The notes under the pieces are model-generated. The model did no database searches. It had not been told where the DNA came from and saw only the letters and a program-made list of their open reading frames with translations. 64,000 bases of DNA, from positions 47,124-111,123 of the forward strand of contig MFRM01000003.1 in NCBI GenBank assembly GCA_001784555.1. The letters run 5' to 3'. This stretch comes from Candidatus Melainabacteria bacterium RIFCSPHIGHO2_02_FULL_34_12 (GTDB taxonomy: Bacteria > Cyanobacteriota > Vampirovibrionia > 2-02-FULL-35-15). The position numbers and the translations under genes are program-made. Below, piece after piece: positions 29,234 through 37,484 of the stretch. Every line of letters begins with the position of its first letter. The first letter of the stretch is position 1.

Positions 29234-30058
29234 TTACATAGCCAGCATATTATATCCGCAGTCTACATAAATAAGCTCACCTGTAATTGCACGGGATAAA
29301 TCACTAAATAAAAATACACAGGTATCTGCCACTTCTTCAGCTGAAACATTTTTCTTTAAAGGAACAACGGTTCTAAAATGTTCAAGCATTTTTCCAAAGT
29401 CATCAATACCGCTTGCAGAGAGTGTCTTAATAGGTCCGGGAGAAACTACATTTACTCTGATATTTTTTGGACCCAGATCATATGCCAGATATCTGGCTGA
29501 GCTTTCAAGAGCTGCTTTTGCTACGCCCATAACATTGTAATTTTTTACAACTCTTTCACTTCCTAGGTAACTTAGCGCTACTACACTTCCGCCTTTTTCT
29601 TCCATAAGCGGTTTAAATGCTTTTGAAAGTGCTATTAATGAATAGCTGCTTACATCCTGAGCGAGGTGATATCCGTCCCGTGAGGTGTTTACAAATTCTC
29701 CGCCCAGTTCTTCACGTTTTGCAAATGCAACTGCATGCAGAAAAAAATCAATTTGTCCAAATTGTTTTTTAATGGTTTCAGAAGCCAAAGCAAGTTCGTC
29801 ATCTTTAGTAACATCCAGATTTACTGAAAAAGGATCTTTTAAATCAGCTTCTTTAAAGAGTTTTTCAAGGTTTCTTAAAACTCTTTCTCCCTGATAAGTA
29901 AAACCAATCTGGGCACCTTCTCTCATGCATGCCTGAGCTACTGCCCATGCAATACTCCATTTATTTGCAACGCCAACAATAATTCCTTTTTTACCTTTTA
30001 AAAGCATATTTGAAACTTCTTTCTTTAGTGGTTTTTCCAATGTTTCTGTTGTTGTCAT
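29234..30058 (-). CDS. fabI: Enoyl-[acyl-carrier-protein] reductase (NADH)
   Basis: 274 aa. Last step of the fatty-acid elongation cycle. SDR fold with GVANKWSIAWAVAQ (cofactor loop typical of FabI), the catalytic YNVMGVAKAAL (Tyr-x6-Lys) and SPGPIKTLSASGI. The first 17 residues may be extra; an in-frame ATG at 30007 (MLLKGKKGIIVG) matches the usual start. Divergent from lptB. Confidence 0.95.
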   Translation of the reverse strand: MTTTETLEKPLKKEVSNMLLKGKKGIIVGVANKWSIAWAVAQACMREGAQIGFTYQGERVLRNLEKLFKEADLKDPFSVNLDVTKDDELALASETIKKQFGQIDFFLHAVAFAKREELGGEFVNTSRDGYHLAQDVSSYSLIALSKAFKPLMEEKGGSVVALSYLGSERVVKNYNVMGVAKAALESSARYLAYDLGPKNIRVNVVSPGPIKTLSASGIDDFGKMLEHFRTVVPLKKNVSAEEVADTCVFLFSDLSRAITGELIYVDCGYNMLAM

Positions 30059-30186
30059 TTATCTTTAATGCTCCCGTTTTAACCAGAAACATATGATAGC
30101 AAATTTAAAGAAGGAAAATCCTGTAAAGATGTACAGAGTATCAGTGTTGTTTATGCTAAATTCTTAAGGAATAAATTAATATTTTT

Positions 30187-30912
30187 ATGTCACTAAAAGC
30201 CCGAAATCTAGTTAAAACATACAGCGGAAGAACTGTTGTAAATAATATCTCTTTTGAAGTAAAGCCTGGAGAAATTGTCGGCTTGCTTGGTCCAAACGGT
30301 GCAGGAAAAACCACATCTTTTGACATGATAGTCGGATTAATTAAGCCTGATGCAGGGGGAGTAAGTTTATTTGAAAAAGATTTAACAAAAATTCCTATTC
30401 ACGAAAGATCCCAATCAGGTATAGGATATCTAACTCAGGAACCGTCTGTTTTCAGGAGGCTATCAGTAGCAGATAATTTAAGACTTATCTGGGATGTACT
30501 TGAAAATATTGATAAAAAAGAACAGGAAGAACAGCTTGCAAAATTATTAAATGAATTTGATCTCACTGATTTAAAAGATCATATTGCCATAAGTTTAAGC
30601 GGCGGAGAAAGACGGCGTGTTGAAATAGCCAGAGTTCTTACAGCAGATCCGAAATTTATTCTTCTTGATGAACCATTTACAGGAGTAGATCCTATTGCCA
30701 TTCAGGAAATTCAAAAATTAATTGAAGATTTAAAACATAAACGTAATATGGGTATTTTGCTAACTGATCATAATCCACGTGCAACCCTTTCCATTACTGA
30801 TAGAGCATACATAATTCAGGATGGAAAAATATTGCTTTCTGGTACTGCTAAAGAAATTGCAAAAGATCCGATTGCCCTTAAATATTATCTGGGAGAGGAT
30901 TTCACATTATGA
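30187..30912 (+). CDS. lptB: LPS-export ABC ATPase LptB
   Basis: 241 aa. ATPase energising transfer of lipopolysaccharide from the inner membrane through LptFG. Walker A GPNGAGKTTSF, Q-loop YLTQEPSVFRRLSV (LptB-like), signature LSGGERRRVEIARVL, Walker B FILLDEPFTGVDP. Overlaps the LptF/G permease by four bases (ATGA), so translation is coupled. Its presence argues for an outer membrane with LPS-like glycolipid. Confidence 0.95.
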   Translation: MSLKARNLVKTYSGRTVVNNISFEVKPGEIVGLLGPNGAGKTTSFDMIVGLIKPDAGGVSLFEKDLTKIPIHERSQSGIGYLTQEPSVFRRLSVADNLRLIWDVLENIDKKEQEEQLAKLLNEFDLTDLKDHIAISLSGGERRRVEIARVLTADPKFILLDEPFTGVDPIAIQEIQKLIEDLKHKRNMGILLTDHNPRATLSITDRAYIIQDGKILLSGTAKEIAKDPIALKYYLGEDFTL

Positions 30913-32057
30913 TTAAGCTTTTTAGACAAATTCTATTTTCAAGAATCAATATCCTCGACAGATACATTATTAACGAATTCTGGATTCCTTTCATTTCAGG
31001 CTCTGCAATTATTACAGGTATATGGCTTAGCGCAGATCAACTCAGGCAGGTTTTTAAACTTATTACCATTGCAGATGCTCCAATCAGGCTTGCCATAACT
31101 ATTTTAGGTCTGCATATGCCTGCAATTATTGTGATCACTATTCCAATAGGAATTTTATGGTCTTCATTTCTAGTATTCAGTCGCTTAAATCATGACTCTG
31201 AGATCATTGCCATGAGAACAAGTGGAATAAGCCTAACTAAAATAATGAGACCTGTGATTTTATTTGGATGTATTGCTGCTCTTTTTTCTTTTTCAATAAA
31301 TGAAATTGTAGTCCCATTTACAAATCCCCTTGCAAGAAAACTTGAGATTTATTCTATTTACAAAAATCCACTTCCAAACAGCCAGAAAAACTTTACATAT
31401 CTTGAAAAGGGATCAAATAAAAAACTAAGAAGAATTTTTTATGCTGCTTATTATAATGCAGACAAAGATCTTCTGAAGAACATAGTAATTCTTGATTTTA
31501 CAAGAGCGGGACTAACACAAATCTATACTGCAAAACATGCCAGATGGAAACCTGAAAAGGGAGGTTGGCAGCTCTACAAAGGAACGAATCACTTTATTTC
31601 AAACAACGATGCATTAAGCAGGGTTTCAAGTTTTCATTCTTTTTTCATTCCAAGCAGCTCAACCCCTGCAAAATTAATTAGAGAACTTAGCAAACCAAAA
31701 GAAATGAATATTGTTAAACTTTGGAATTTCCTGGAACTTCAAAAAGATAAAACCATTAACACTGATGATTATAATGAGGCCAGGGTTAATTTCCACAACA
31801 AATTTGCCCAGCCCATTGCATGTCTTTTAATTGCACTTATTGGAGCACCTCTGGGAATACTTCCAAGACGTTCAAGCTCCAGCTGGAATTACATATTTCT
31901 TGCAGTAATAATTTTCCAGTTTTATGTTACACAGTCTATATGTCTCTCTATGGCAGAAGCAAACAGGCTTTTACCATTCATTGCAGCATGGCTTCCAAAT
32001 ATTGTTTTGCTTTTAATTTCTTTAATTATTATCAGACAAAAGACACGTTTGGCGTAA
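30909..32057 (+). CDS. LptF/LptG-family LPS-export permease
   Basis: 382 aa, YjgP/YjgQ family: three N-terminal and three C-terminal membrane helices around a periplasmic beta-jellyroll (about 130-290). DRYIINEFWIPFISG at the start and IALIGAPLGILPRRSSS late are family-typical. Works with LptB. Only one such gene is present here; the F/G assignment cannot be made, and a homodimer as in some cyanobacteria is possible. Confidence 0.92.
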   Translation: MIKLFRQILFSRINILDRYIINEFWIPFISGSAIITGIWLSADQLRQVFKLITIADAPIRLAITILGLHMPAIIVITIPIGILWSSFLVFSRLNHDSEIIAMRTSGISLTKIMRPVILFGCIAALFSFSINEIVVPFTNPLARKLEIYSIYKNPLPNSQKNFTYLEKGSNKKLRRIFYAAYYNADKDLLKNIVILDFTRAGLTQIYTAKHARWKPEKGGWQLYKGTNHFISNNDALSRVSSFHSFFIPSSSTPAKLIRELSKPKEMNIVKLWNFLELQKDKTINTDDYNEARVNFHNKFAQPIACLLIALIGAPLGILPRRSSSSWNYIFLAVIIFQFYVTQSICLSMAEANRLLPFIAAWLPNIVLLLISLIIIRQKTRLA

Positions 32058-32081
32058 ATATTTAGGTTCAAAATCACAAAA

Positions 32082-32099
32082 TGATACCCATGGTTACAT
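32082..32099. promoter_or_regulatory. Candidate operator TGATAC-N5-GTTACAT, copy 2
   Basis: Exact match (spacer CCATG). It lies upstream of the transposase gene; a TATAAT at 32120-32125 places the motif centre about 41 bp before the likely transcription start, the spacing of a class II activator site. Confidence 0.55.
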
Positions 32100-32135
32100 G
32101 CATTTTAACCCTTGCAGAATATAATCACATGGCAA

Positions 32136-32708
32136 ATGGAATCAAATTATAATCCTGCGATTCACCATAGGCGATCAATTCGATTAAAAGAATTTAATTA
32201 TTCACAAAATGGTTATTATTTTATTACAATTTGCACAAAAAACAGAGAATGTTATTTGGGCAAAATTATAAATAAAAAAATGACATTATCCAATGAAGGA
32301 AAAATTGTTTTGCAATATTGGAATGAATTACCAAATCACTTTTCAAATGTTGGTTTGGATGAATATGTAATAATGCCAAATCATTTGCACGGAATTATTG
32401 TTATTGAAAACGATTTGAATAATGACAATCGTAATGCGCAATGTAGGGGCGGGGTTACCCCGCCCCTACAACATTACACATTGGGTCAAATCATTGCATA
32501 TTTGAAATATCAAACAACAAAAACAATAAATCAATTTTATAAAACCCCCGGCAAACCATTCTGGCAACGCAATTATTATGAACACATAATCCGTAATGAA
32601 TCAGAATTAACCCGTATTCATGAATACATTAGAAATAATCCTATACAATGGGAATTTGACAGGAATAACCGAAAAAACATTGCTAGAATAAATAATCACA
32701 ATATATGA
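32136..32708 (+). CDS. REP-associated tyrosine transposase (RAYT, IS200-like)
   Basis: 190 aa from ATG 32136; the track uses a TTG 24 bp earlier. The Y1_Tnp fold is marked by YFITICTKNRECYLG, the HUH motif in VIMPNHLHGIIVI and the helix GQIIAYLKYQTTKTINQF with the candidate catalytic tyrosine. RAYTs are single-copy relatives of IS200/IS605 transposases linked to short palindromes bearing a GTAG tetranucleotide. A family A palindrome is translated at residues about 103-111 (CRGGVTPPLQ), between the HUH motif and the tyrosine helix. The stop overlaps the mnmA start by four bases (ATGA). No IS ends are visible. Confidence 0.88.
   Translation: MESNYNPAIHHRRSIRLKEFNYSQNGYYFITICTKNRECYLGKIINKKMTLSNEGKIVLQYWNELPNHFSNVGLDEYVIMPNHLHGIIVIENDLNNDNRNAQCRGGVTPPLQHYTLGQIIAYLKYQTTKTINQFYKTPGKPFWQRNYYEHIIRNESELTRIHEYIRNNPIQWEFDRNNRKNIARINNHNI
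32442..32470. repeat. Perfect family A palindrome inside the transposase
   Basis: TGTAGGGGCGGGGT-T-ACCCCGCCCCTACA, 29 bp. Read in the TGT-AGG frame. Confidence 0.92.
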
Positions 32709-33895
32709 CCCCGCAAATCCTAGAAAAACAAAAACTATACGAAAACTATTGGCCGTCACTAGACAGCAAAATTGCTATCTGCATGAGCGGTGGAGTAGAC
32801 AGCAGCGTCAGTGCTTATTTACTTGCTAAAAAAGGTTATAAAACTGTCGGACTTACCGGCTGGCTTTTTAAAGGATCCAATCGCTGCTGTGACGGCGGAA
32901 TGATTGATGCAGCAAAGATCTCTGAGTTTATAGGCATAGAACATCTATCTAAAGATTTAAGAGAACTTTTTAAAAATCAAATCGTAGATCATTTTATTTC
33001 TTCCTACGGTAGCGGATCCACACCGATTCCATGCATTACCTGTAACAATGTCATTAAATGGGGATCACTTATGGAATATGCATTTAATGAATTAAATTGT
33101 ACACATATTGCTACGGGTCATTATGCAAAACTGGTAAATGATAACGGATATTTTAAAATCGTCCGTCCAAAAGATTCTAAAAAAGATCAAACATTTATGC
33201 TCTGGGGATTAACACAGGATGTGCTTTCCAGAACAGTTTTTCCATTAGGAGATTTAACAAAAGATGAAGTCAGAGATGCTGCCAGAGACGGAAATTTGTT
33301 TTTAGCCGAAAAAGAAGAAAGTCAGGATATTTGTTTTGTCTCAGAAAAAGAAGGAACTCAGGGGTTCCTTGGAAAATTTCTTGAACAAAAAGAAGGATTT
33401 ATTATTGAAAATAAAACCGGAAATGTTTTAGGAACACATAGCGGTACTCATAATTACACTATCGGTCAAAGAAAAGGCATGGGAATTGCTTATAGCGAAC
33501 CTCTTTATGTAATAGATGTAGATGTAGAAAAAAATATTGTTTATGCAGGTACTAAAGAAGAATTAGAAGGATGTGAATTAATTGCAAAGGATGTGAATTG
33601 GATTTATCCTATAATTGCGAGGAGGCACGAAGTACCGACGAAGCAATCTCGATCGAATTCAAAAGATACGCTCGGGACTGCTTCGGGGTTTTCAACCCCT
33701 CGCAGTGACACTATCCGTGTCATGGCAAAAATCAGATATAATTCAAAAACTTCACCTGCAACAATCTCACTCTTGGAAGATAATAAAATAAAAATGGTCT
33801 TTGATGAACCACAGTCAGCAATTACTCCCGGACAGGCATGTGTGTTTTATGATGAGACGGATCAAATTCTTCTTGGCGGTGGGTGGATAACTTAG
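32705..33895 (+). CDS. mnmA: tRNA-specific 2-thiouridylase MnmA
   Basis: 396 aa. Adds sulfur at C2 of wobble U34 in Lys, Glu and Gln tRNAs. PP-loop SGGVDSSVSAYLL near residue 29, first catalytic cysteine in PCITCNNVIKWG, tRNA-contacting GHYAKL, and second cysteine in EESQDICFV. The C-terminal barrel (NYTIGQRKGMGIA) is split by a 99-bp family B element (residues 303-335). With mnmE and miaB it makes three wobble/anticodon-loop modification genes in the window, all with inserts. Starts inside the transposase stop. Confidence 0.94.
   Translation: MTPQILEKQKLYENYWPSLDSKIAICMSGGVDSSVSAYLLAKKGYKTVGLTGWLFKGSNRCCDGGMIDAAKISEFIGIEHLSKDLRELFKNQIVDHFISSYGSGSTPIPCITCNNVIKWGSLMEYAFNELNCTHIATGHYAKLVNDNGYFKIVRPKDSKKDQTFMLWGLTQDVLSRTVFPLGDLTKDEVRDAARDGNLFLAEKEESQDICFVSEKEGTQGFLGKFLEQKEGFIIENKTGNVLGTHSGTHNYTIGQRKGMGIAYSEPLYVIDVDVEKNIVYAGTKEELEGCELIAKDVNWIYPIIARRHEVPTKQSRSNSKDTLGTASGFSTPRSDTIRVMAKIRYNSKTSPATISLLEDNKIKMVFDEPQSAITPGQACVFYDETDQILLGGGWIT
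33611..33709. repeat. Family B element translated in mnmA (99 bp)
   Basis: Left end ATAATTGCGAGG is slightly decayed, right end CCTCGCAGTGAC. Exactly 33 codons, in the same frame as the amidase copy (ATT-GCG-AGG), encoding IARRHEVPTKQSRSN and more. Confidence 0.9.
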
Positions 33896-33898
33896 TAT

Positions 33899-33937
33899 GT
33901 CATTGCGAGCCGAACAAAGTGAGGCGTGGCAATCTCC
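33899..33937. repeat. Left half of a family B element
   Basis: GTCATTGCGAGCCGAAC and GCAATCTCC are present, but no right end follows. It begins four bases after the mnmA stop. Confidence 0.75.
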
Positions 33938-33957
33938 AAACTTTTTTGATGTGTTTC

Positions 33958-34491
33958 TTATCGTAATACTTTAATACCATCTTTTGTAATTTCTATAATC
34001 TTAGATGGTCTATATGACATCTCACCTTTTTTTGCTTTAACAAACAATTTCACCTTTTTTGCAATTTGATTTACATCCTTTTTCCCTGAAACATTTGCAC
34101 TAGTGCTGGCAAGAACATGGTTAGGACATTGTTTTAATAATTTCAAAAGAAATTTATTTTTTGGTACACGAATACCAATGGTTTTAAAACCTTTGTTTAA
34201 AAATTTGGGCACATGTTTTGATACAGGGAGAACAATGGTTAACGGTCCAGGCCATTGTTTTAGTAAGGGCATGCCATGGCGCACGCCTACAACAAATCTC
34301 TTTAACGATTTCCAATCATGCCCCAATAAAATCAATGGTTTGTTTCTGCTTCTTTTTTTTAATTTATATATTTTTTCAACTGCAGATTTTGAATTATAAC
34401 GACAAACCAGACCATAAACCGTATCGGTAGGAATAATAATCGGTTCACTATCTAAAATTAATTTAAGGCATTTCTTTAAATTTTGTTCCAC
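33958..34491 (-). CDS. tsaC: Sua5/YrdC/TsaC threonylcarbamoyl-AMP synthase
   Basis: 177 aa, the short TsaC form without the Sua5 C-terminal domain. Makes the intermediate for t6A37 in ANN-decoding tRNAs. IIIPTDTVYGLVCRYN, KKRSRNKPLILL and the SANVSG segment (LASTSANVSGKKD) are diagnostic, with WPGPLTIVLP in the middle. A family A insert at residues about 68-76 (VRHGMPLLK) replaces the loop before WPGPLT. On the minus strand directly after the histidine kinase gene. Confidence 0.92.
   Translation of the reverse strand: MEQNLKKCLKLILDSEPIIIPTDTVYGLVCRYNSKSAVEKIYKLKKRSRNKPLILLGHDWKSLKRFVVGVRHGMPLLKQWPGPLTIVLPVSKHVPKFLNKGFKTIGIRVPKNKFLLKLLKQCPNHVLASTSANVSGKKDVNQIAKKVKLFVKAKKGEMSYRPSKIIEITKDGIKVLR
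34263..34290. repeat. Family A palindrome inside tsaC
   Basis: GTAAGGGCATGCCATGG core with right arm GCACGCCTAC; several mismatches, so an older copy. Confidence 0.75.
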
Positions 34492-34514
34492 GTAATAATT
34501 ATAGTTTACTGCTG

Positions 34515-35708
34515 TTAATTTTCTGGAGCAACAGGAAGTCTTATTATAATTGTCGCGCCGGAATCAGGTATACCAAATTTTGACTCAACTCGTATCGTTC
34601 CACCTGCTTCTTCAACAATTTGTTTAATTATATCCATGCCAAGTCCTCTATTATTCTTGCCTGTTTTTGTAGAAAAACCTCTTTCTAAAATCATATTAGG
34701 ATTAGCTGCAACACCGGGATCAATACCAGGTCCTTTATCTTCTGCTCTGACTTCAATATAATTACCATCTTGCCTAGCGGAAATTTTAAAAGATACTCCA
34801 GTAAGTCGAAATTTTTCACACTCTTCACAAGCATTTGTAGCAAGATTAAGCCATACTTTAAATAAAATATCAGGATCGATTAAAACCTTCGGCAAATTTT
34901 GTCTATTAGAATCAAATTGTTCAACTGTATCAATAGCAAGATAATGTACTACTTTATCAGTAGGGAAATAACCCAAAGCATCTCTGATTGAATCATTTAT
35001 ATCGACTAACGTAGGATCGCCTTTATAACCTAAATCAAATTTTCTTATCATATTCATAAATCTCAAAATAATTTCTGCATTATCGTCAAGTCTGCTGCAA
35101 GTCGCAATAGAATTTACTATACGCTCAGATGGTTTAACCACGCTAGCTAATTCATCATTAAGTTTTCTCAAATTGTCTCTAAATCTCAAAAAGCTCCCCG
35201 CCATTGCAAGATAAATCGCAGAAGTGAATACATCATTAAACTCTTCTTGTAGATCAGTTCTTTCATCTTTAATTCTGCCAGCAATGAGGTCAACCCATCT
35301 ACAAAATGCCTCAGATCTGCGTGCATAAGAAGTAATAGCACCATCAAGACTTTCAAAAGCATTAGATTCAAATCCTGCTGTTTCTAATTCCTCCTGAAGA
35401 TCTATTAATAAAAGCTGAATTGAGGGTACTACCTTCATAGCATCATGATGTTCAGCACCAACCCGATCACAAAAAGCAGAAAAATCAATAGAAACATTAT
35501 TGCTATTTGCTAAAGATGCAGGTGGAACTGTTAAGGTTGGAGGAAAAGTGGATGGCCGAAGAGTTCCTGCATCACTGGTCAAAGTTGTTCTGTCGGGAGA
35601 ATTAACACTCGTATCATCATTAATATCAGAAACATTTTGGCCACCATTAGCTTCATCTCTGGGTAATAATTTTGAGCCTGTTTTGCCAACTCCCAAAAGA
35701 GGGTTCAT
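34515..35708 (-). CDS. Soluble histidine-kinase-like ATPase
   Basis: 397 aa, no membrane helix or signal peptide. The C-terminal HATPase_c domain is complete: N-box NLATNACEEC, G1 DKGPGID, F-box ERGFSTKT, G2 NRGLGMDIIKQIV. The first 80 residues are Ser/Thr/Asn/Pro-rich and probably disordered. Between them is a helical region in which I do not find a standard H-box (HE/D-x-x-x-P); the nearest is AEHHDAMK near residue 87. It may be a divergent kinase or a non-autophosphorylating partner. Upstream of tsaC on the same strand; no cognate regulator is adjacent. Confidence 0.82.
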   Translation of the reverse strand: MNPLLGVGKTGSKLLPRDEANGGQNVSDINDDTSVNSPDRTTLTSDAGTLRPSTFPPTLTVPPASLANSNNVSIDFSAFCDRVGAEHHDAMKVVPSIQLLLIDLQEELETAGFESNAFESLDGAITSYARRSEAFCRWVDLIAGRIKDERTDLQEEFNDVFTSAIYLAMAGSFLRFRDNLRKLNDELASVVKPSERIVNSIATCSRLDDNAEIILRFMNMIRKFDLGYKGDPTLVDINDSIRDALGYFPTDKVVHYLAIDTVEQFDSNRQNLPKVLIDPDILFKVWLNLATNACEECEKFRLTGVSFKISARQDGNYIEVRAEDKGPGIDPGVAANPNMILERGFSTKTGKNNRGLGMDIIKQIVEEAGGTIRVESKFGIPDSGATIIIRLPVAPEN

Positions 35709-35858
35709 TAATAAATCCTTTTGTTTAAAACATTCATTCTAAAATTGTTCATTATGTTAGCGTTTCATTTTGTTTTAAAATACAATTTTAAGTAAGACTT
35801 AATACTAACCAAAAATTAAGAAGCTTAAGAGAAATCATCTTAACCTGATTAATACAAT

Positions 35859-35864
35859 TATAAT
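35859..35864 (+). promoter_or_regulatory. TATAAT box six bases before dtd
   Basis: Consensus -10 with no Shine-Dalgarno between it and the ATG at 35871. A start about 7 nt downstream would make a leaderless mRNA. The -35 is weak. Confidence 0.45.
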
Positions 35865-35870
35865 ATCAAA

Positions 35871-36335
35871 ATGATTACTTTAATCCAAAGAGTAACATCT
35901 GCAAAAGTAACCATCGAAAATAAGGTTACAGGCAATATAAAAAATGGGCTGCTTCTATATATAGGCTTTGAAGATGGAGACAACTTAGAAAAAATAAAAT
36001 GGTCCATTAATAAAATAATTAACCTTAGAATATTTGCAGATAAAGAAGACAAGATGAACCTTTCTCTTCTGGATATAAAAGGAGTAGGGGCGTATCGCGA
36101 TACGCCCTTACTATTGGTGATTTCAAATTTCACTCTCCCGGCTGATTTAAATGAATCAGGCAGAAGACCTTCATTTACAAAATCAGCCAGCCCGGAAATA
36201 GCAGAAAATCTCTATAATCAGTTTATAGATGAGTGTAAAAATCAAAATATAAATGTAGCTCAAGGAAAATTCGGCGCCATGATGGATATTGAATCTGTAA
36301 ATGATGGACCGGTTAATTTCATATTAAAAAGATGA
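35871..36335 (+). CDS. dtd: D-aminoacyl-tRNA deacylase
   Basis: 154 aa (family about 145). Hydrolyses D-aminoacyl-tRNA (and Gly-tRNA-Ala), protecting translation. MITLIQRVTSAKVTIENK start, ESGRRPSFTKSASPE and the C-terminal NDGPVNFIL motif are standard; GKFGAMMDIE replaces the usual GxFGAxM. Residues about 71-80 (GVGAYRDTPL) are a family A insert just before the VISNFTLPAD strand that contains the active-site SQFTL-like motif, accounting for the extra length. Confidence 0.92.
   Translation: MITLIQRVTSAKVTIENKVTGNIKNGLLLYIGFEDGDNLEKIKWSINKIINLRIFADKEDKMNLSLLDIKGVGAYRDTPLLLVISNFTLPADLNESGRRPSFTKSASPEIAENLYNQFIDECKNQNINVAQGKFGAMMDIESVNDGPVNFILKR
36083..36112. repeat. Family A palindrome inside dtd
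   Basis: AGTAGGGGCGTATCG/CGATACGCCCTTACT, one mismatch. The inner arm GTATCG/CGATAC differs from other copies but pairs fully. Confidence 0.88.
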
Positions 36336-36338
36336 GCT

Positions 36339-36352
36339 GTCATTGCAATGAC
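36339..36352. repeat. Collapsed family B ends (14 bp)
   Basis: GTCATTGCAATGAC: the two outer ends of a family B element joined with nothing between. It lies three bases after the dtd stop and abuts the TATAAT preceding the dus gene. Confidence 0.6.
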
Positions 36353-36353
36353 G

Positions 36354-36359
36354 TATAAT
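36354..36359 (+). promoter_or_regulatory. TATAAT box 11 bases before dus
   Basis: Consensus -10 immediately after the 14-bp family B remnant, with no Shine-Dalgarno before ATG 36371. The -35 is not clear. Confidence 0.4.
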
Positions 36360-36370
36360 AACTTATAACT

Positions 36371-37411
36371 ATGAAACGAATTAAAATTGGCTCACTCGAA
36401 ATAAACTCATACGTCTACATCCCTCCCATGGCAGGAGTAACAGATCTGGCTTTTAGAAAAATGGTAAGAATGTTTGATAAAGAGACTTTAATTGCTACTG
36501 AAATGGTCAGCTCAAAAGCTCTTATGTTTAATCCAAATCAAAGTCTCATGAAACTGAGTCCTGATGAACATCCTGTAGGCATACAACTTTTTGGACATGA
36601 ACCAGAAGTTATGGCAAAAGCAGCAGTACTTGCAGAAGAACAAGGAGCTGATTTTTTAGATATAAATATGGGTTGTCCTGCTCCGAAAATTACAAAAGGA
36701 AAAGATGGAGCAGCTCTTATGAGGGAACCAGAGCTGGCTGTAGAAATTATTAAAGCGGTAATTAATGCGGTTAAAATTCCAGTTACTGTAAAGATGAGAC
36801 TTGGCTGGGATGAATGTCAGAAAAATTCTCCAGATCTAGCTAAGAGACTTGAAGATATTGGTGTCTGTGCTTTTACTATACACGGAAGAACCCGTGAACA
36901 AGGCTATACAGGAAATGCTGACTGGGAAGCAATTTCTGTAGTAAAAAAATCAACTTCAGTTCCGATATTTGGGAATGGTGATGTAAGAACTCCACAAGAC
37001 GCAAAAAAATTAATCGAGATAACAGAATGTGATGGTGTAGCAATTGCTAGAGCAACCATGGGCTCACCCTGGCTTTCAATGCAGATAAACCAGTTTTTAA
37101 ATACCGGAAGTTTTAGTCCCGAACCAAGTCTTTCAGAAAAGTTAGACATTGCTTTAGCTCATCTTGATGAACTTATAAAAATAAAAGGTGAATATGTAGG
37201 TATACGCGAAGGCAGGCGTCATTTGATTAATTACACAAAAGGAATGCCAAACTCTGCACAGATACGGGCTCAGATAGGACAAATAAATACAAGAGAAGAA
37301 GCTTATAATTTATTATCTAGGTTAAAAGAAGAGCTTACAAATTTGGTAAAAAGAATTAACTTAGTTAAGAACACTGAAATGTCTGAATTTGACTTAATTT
37401 CAACAAATTAG
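36371..37411 (+). CDS. dus: tRNA-dihydrouridine synthase (DusB type)
   Basis: 346 aa. FMN enzyme reducing uridines in the tRNA D-loop. TIM-barrel motifs in order: MAGVTDLAFRKMVR, INMGCPAPKITKGKDGAALM (with the catalytic Cys), TVKMRLGW, HGRTREQGYTGNADW and GNGDVRTPQDA. A C-terminal helical domain follows. Normal length, no inserted repeat. Confidence 0.95.
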   Translation: MKRIKIGSLEINSYVYIPPMAGVTDLAFRKMVRMFDKETLIATEMVSSKALMFNPNQSLMKLSPDEHPVGIQLFGHEPEVMAKAAVLAEEQGADFLDINMGCPAPKITKGKDGAALMREPELAVEIIKAVINAVKIPVTVKMRLGWDECQKNSPDLAKRLEDIGVCAFTIHGRTREQGYTGNADWEAISVVKKSTSVPIFGNGDVRTPQDAKKLIEITECDGVAIARATMGSPWLSMQINQFLNTGSFSPEPSLSEKLDIALAHLDELIKIKGEYVGIREGRRHLINYTKGMPNSAQIRAQIGQINTREEAYNLLSRLKEELTNLVKRINLVKNTEMSEFDLISTN

Positions 37412-37484
37412 CATAATAATCAAAATCTATATTGATTTTCACATCTACAATCAGTAGAATAAAAAGAAATCTCAAAGGAAATTT

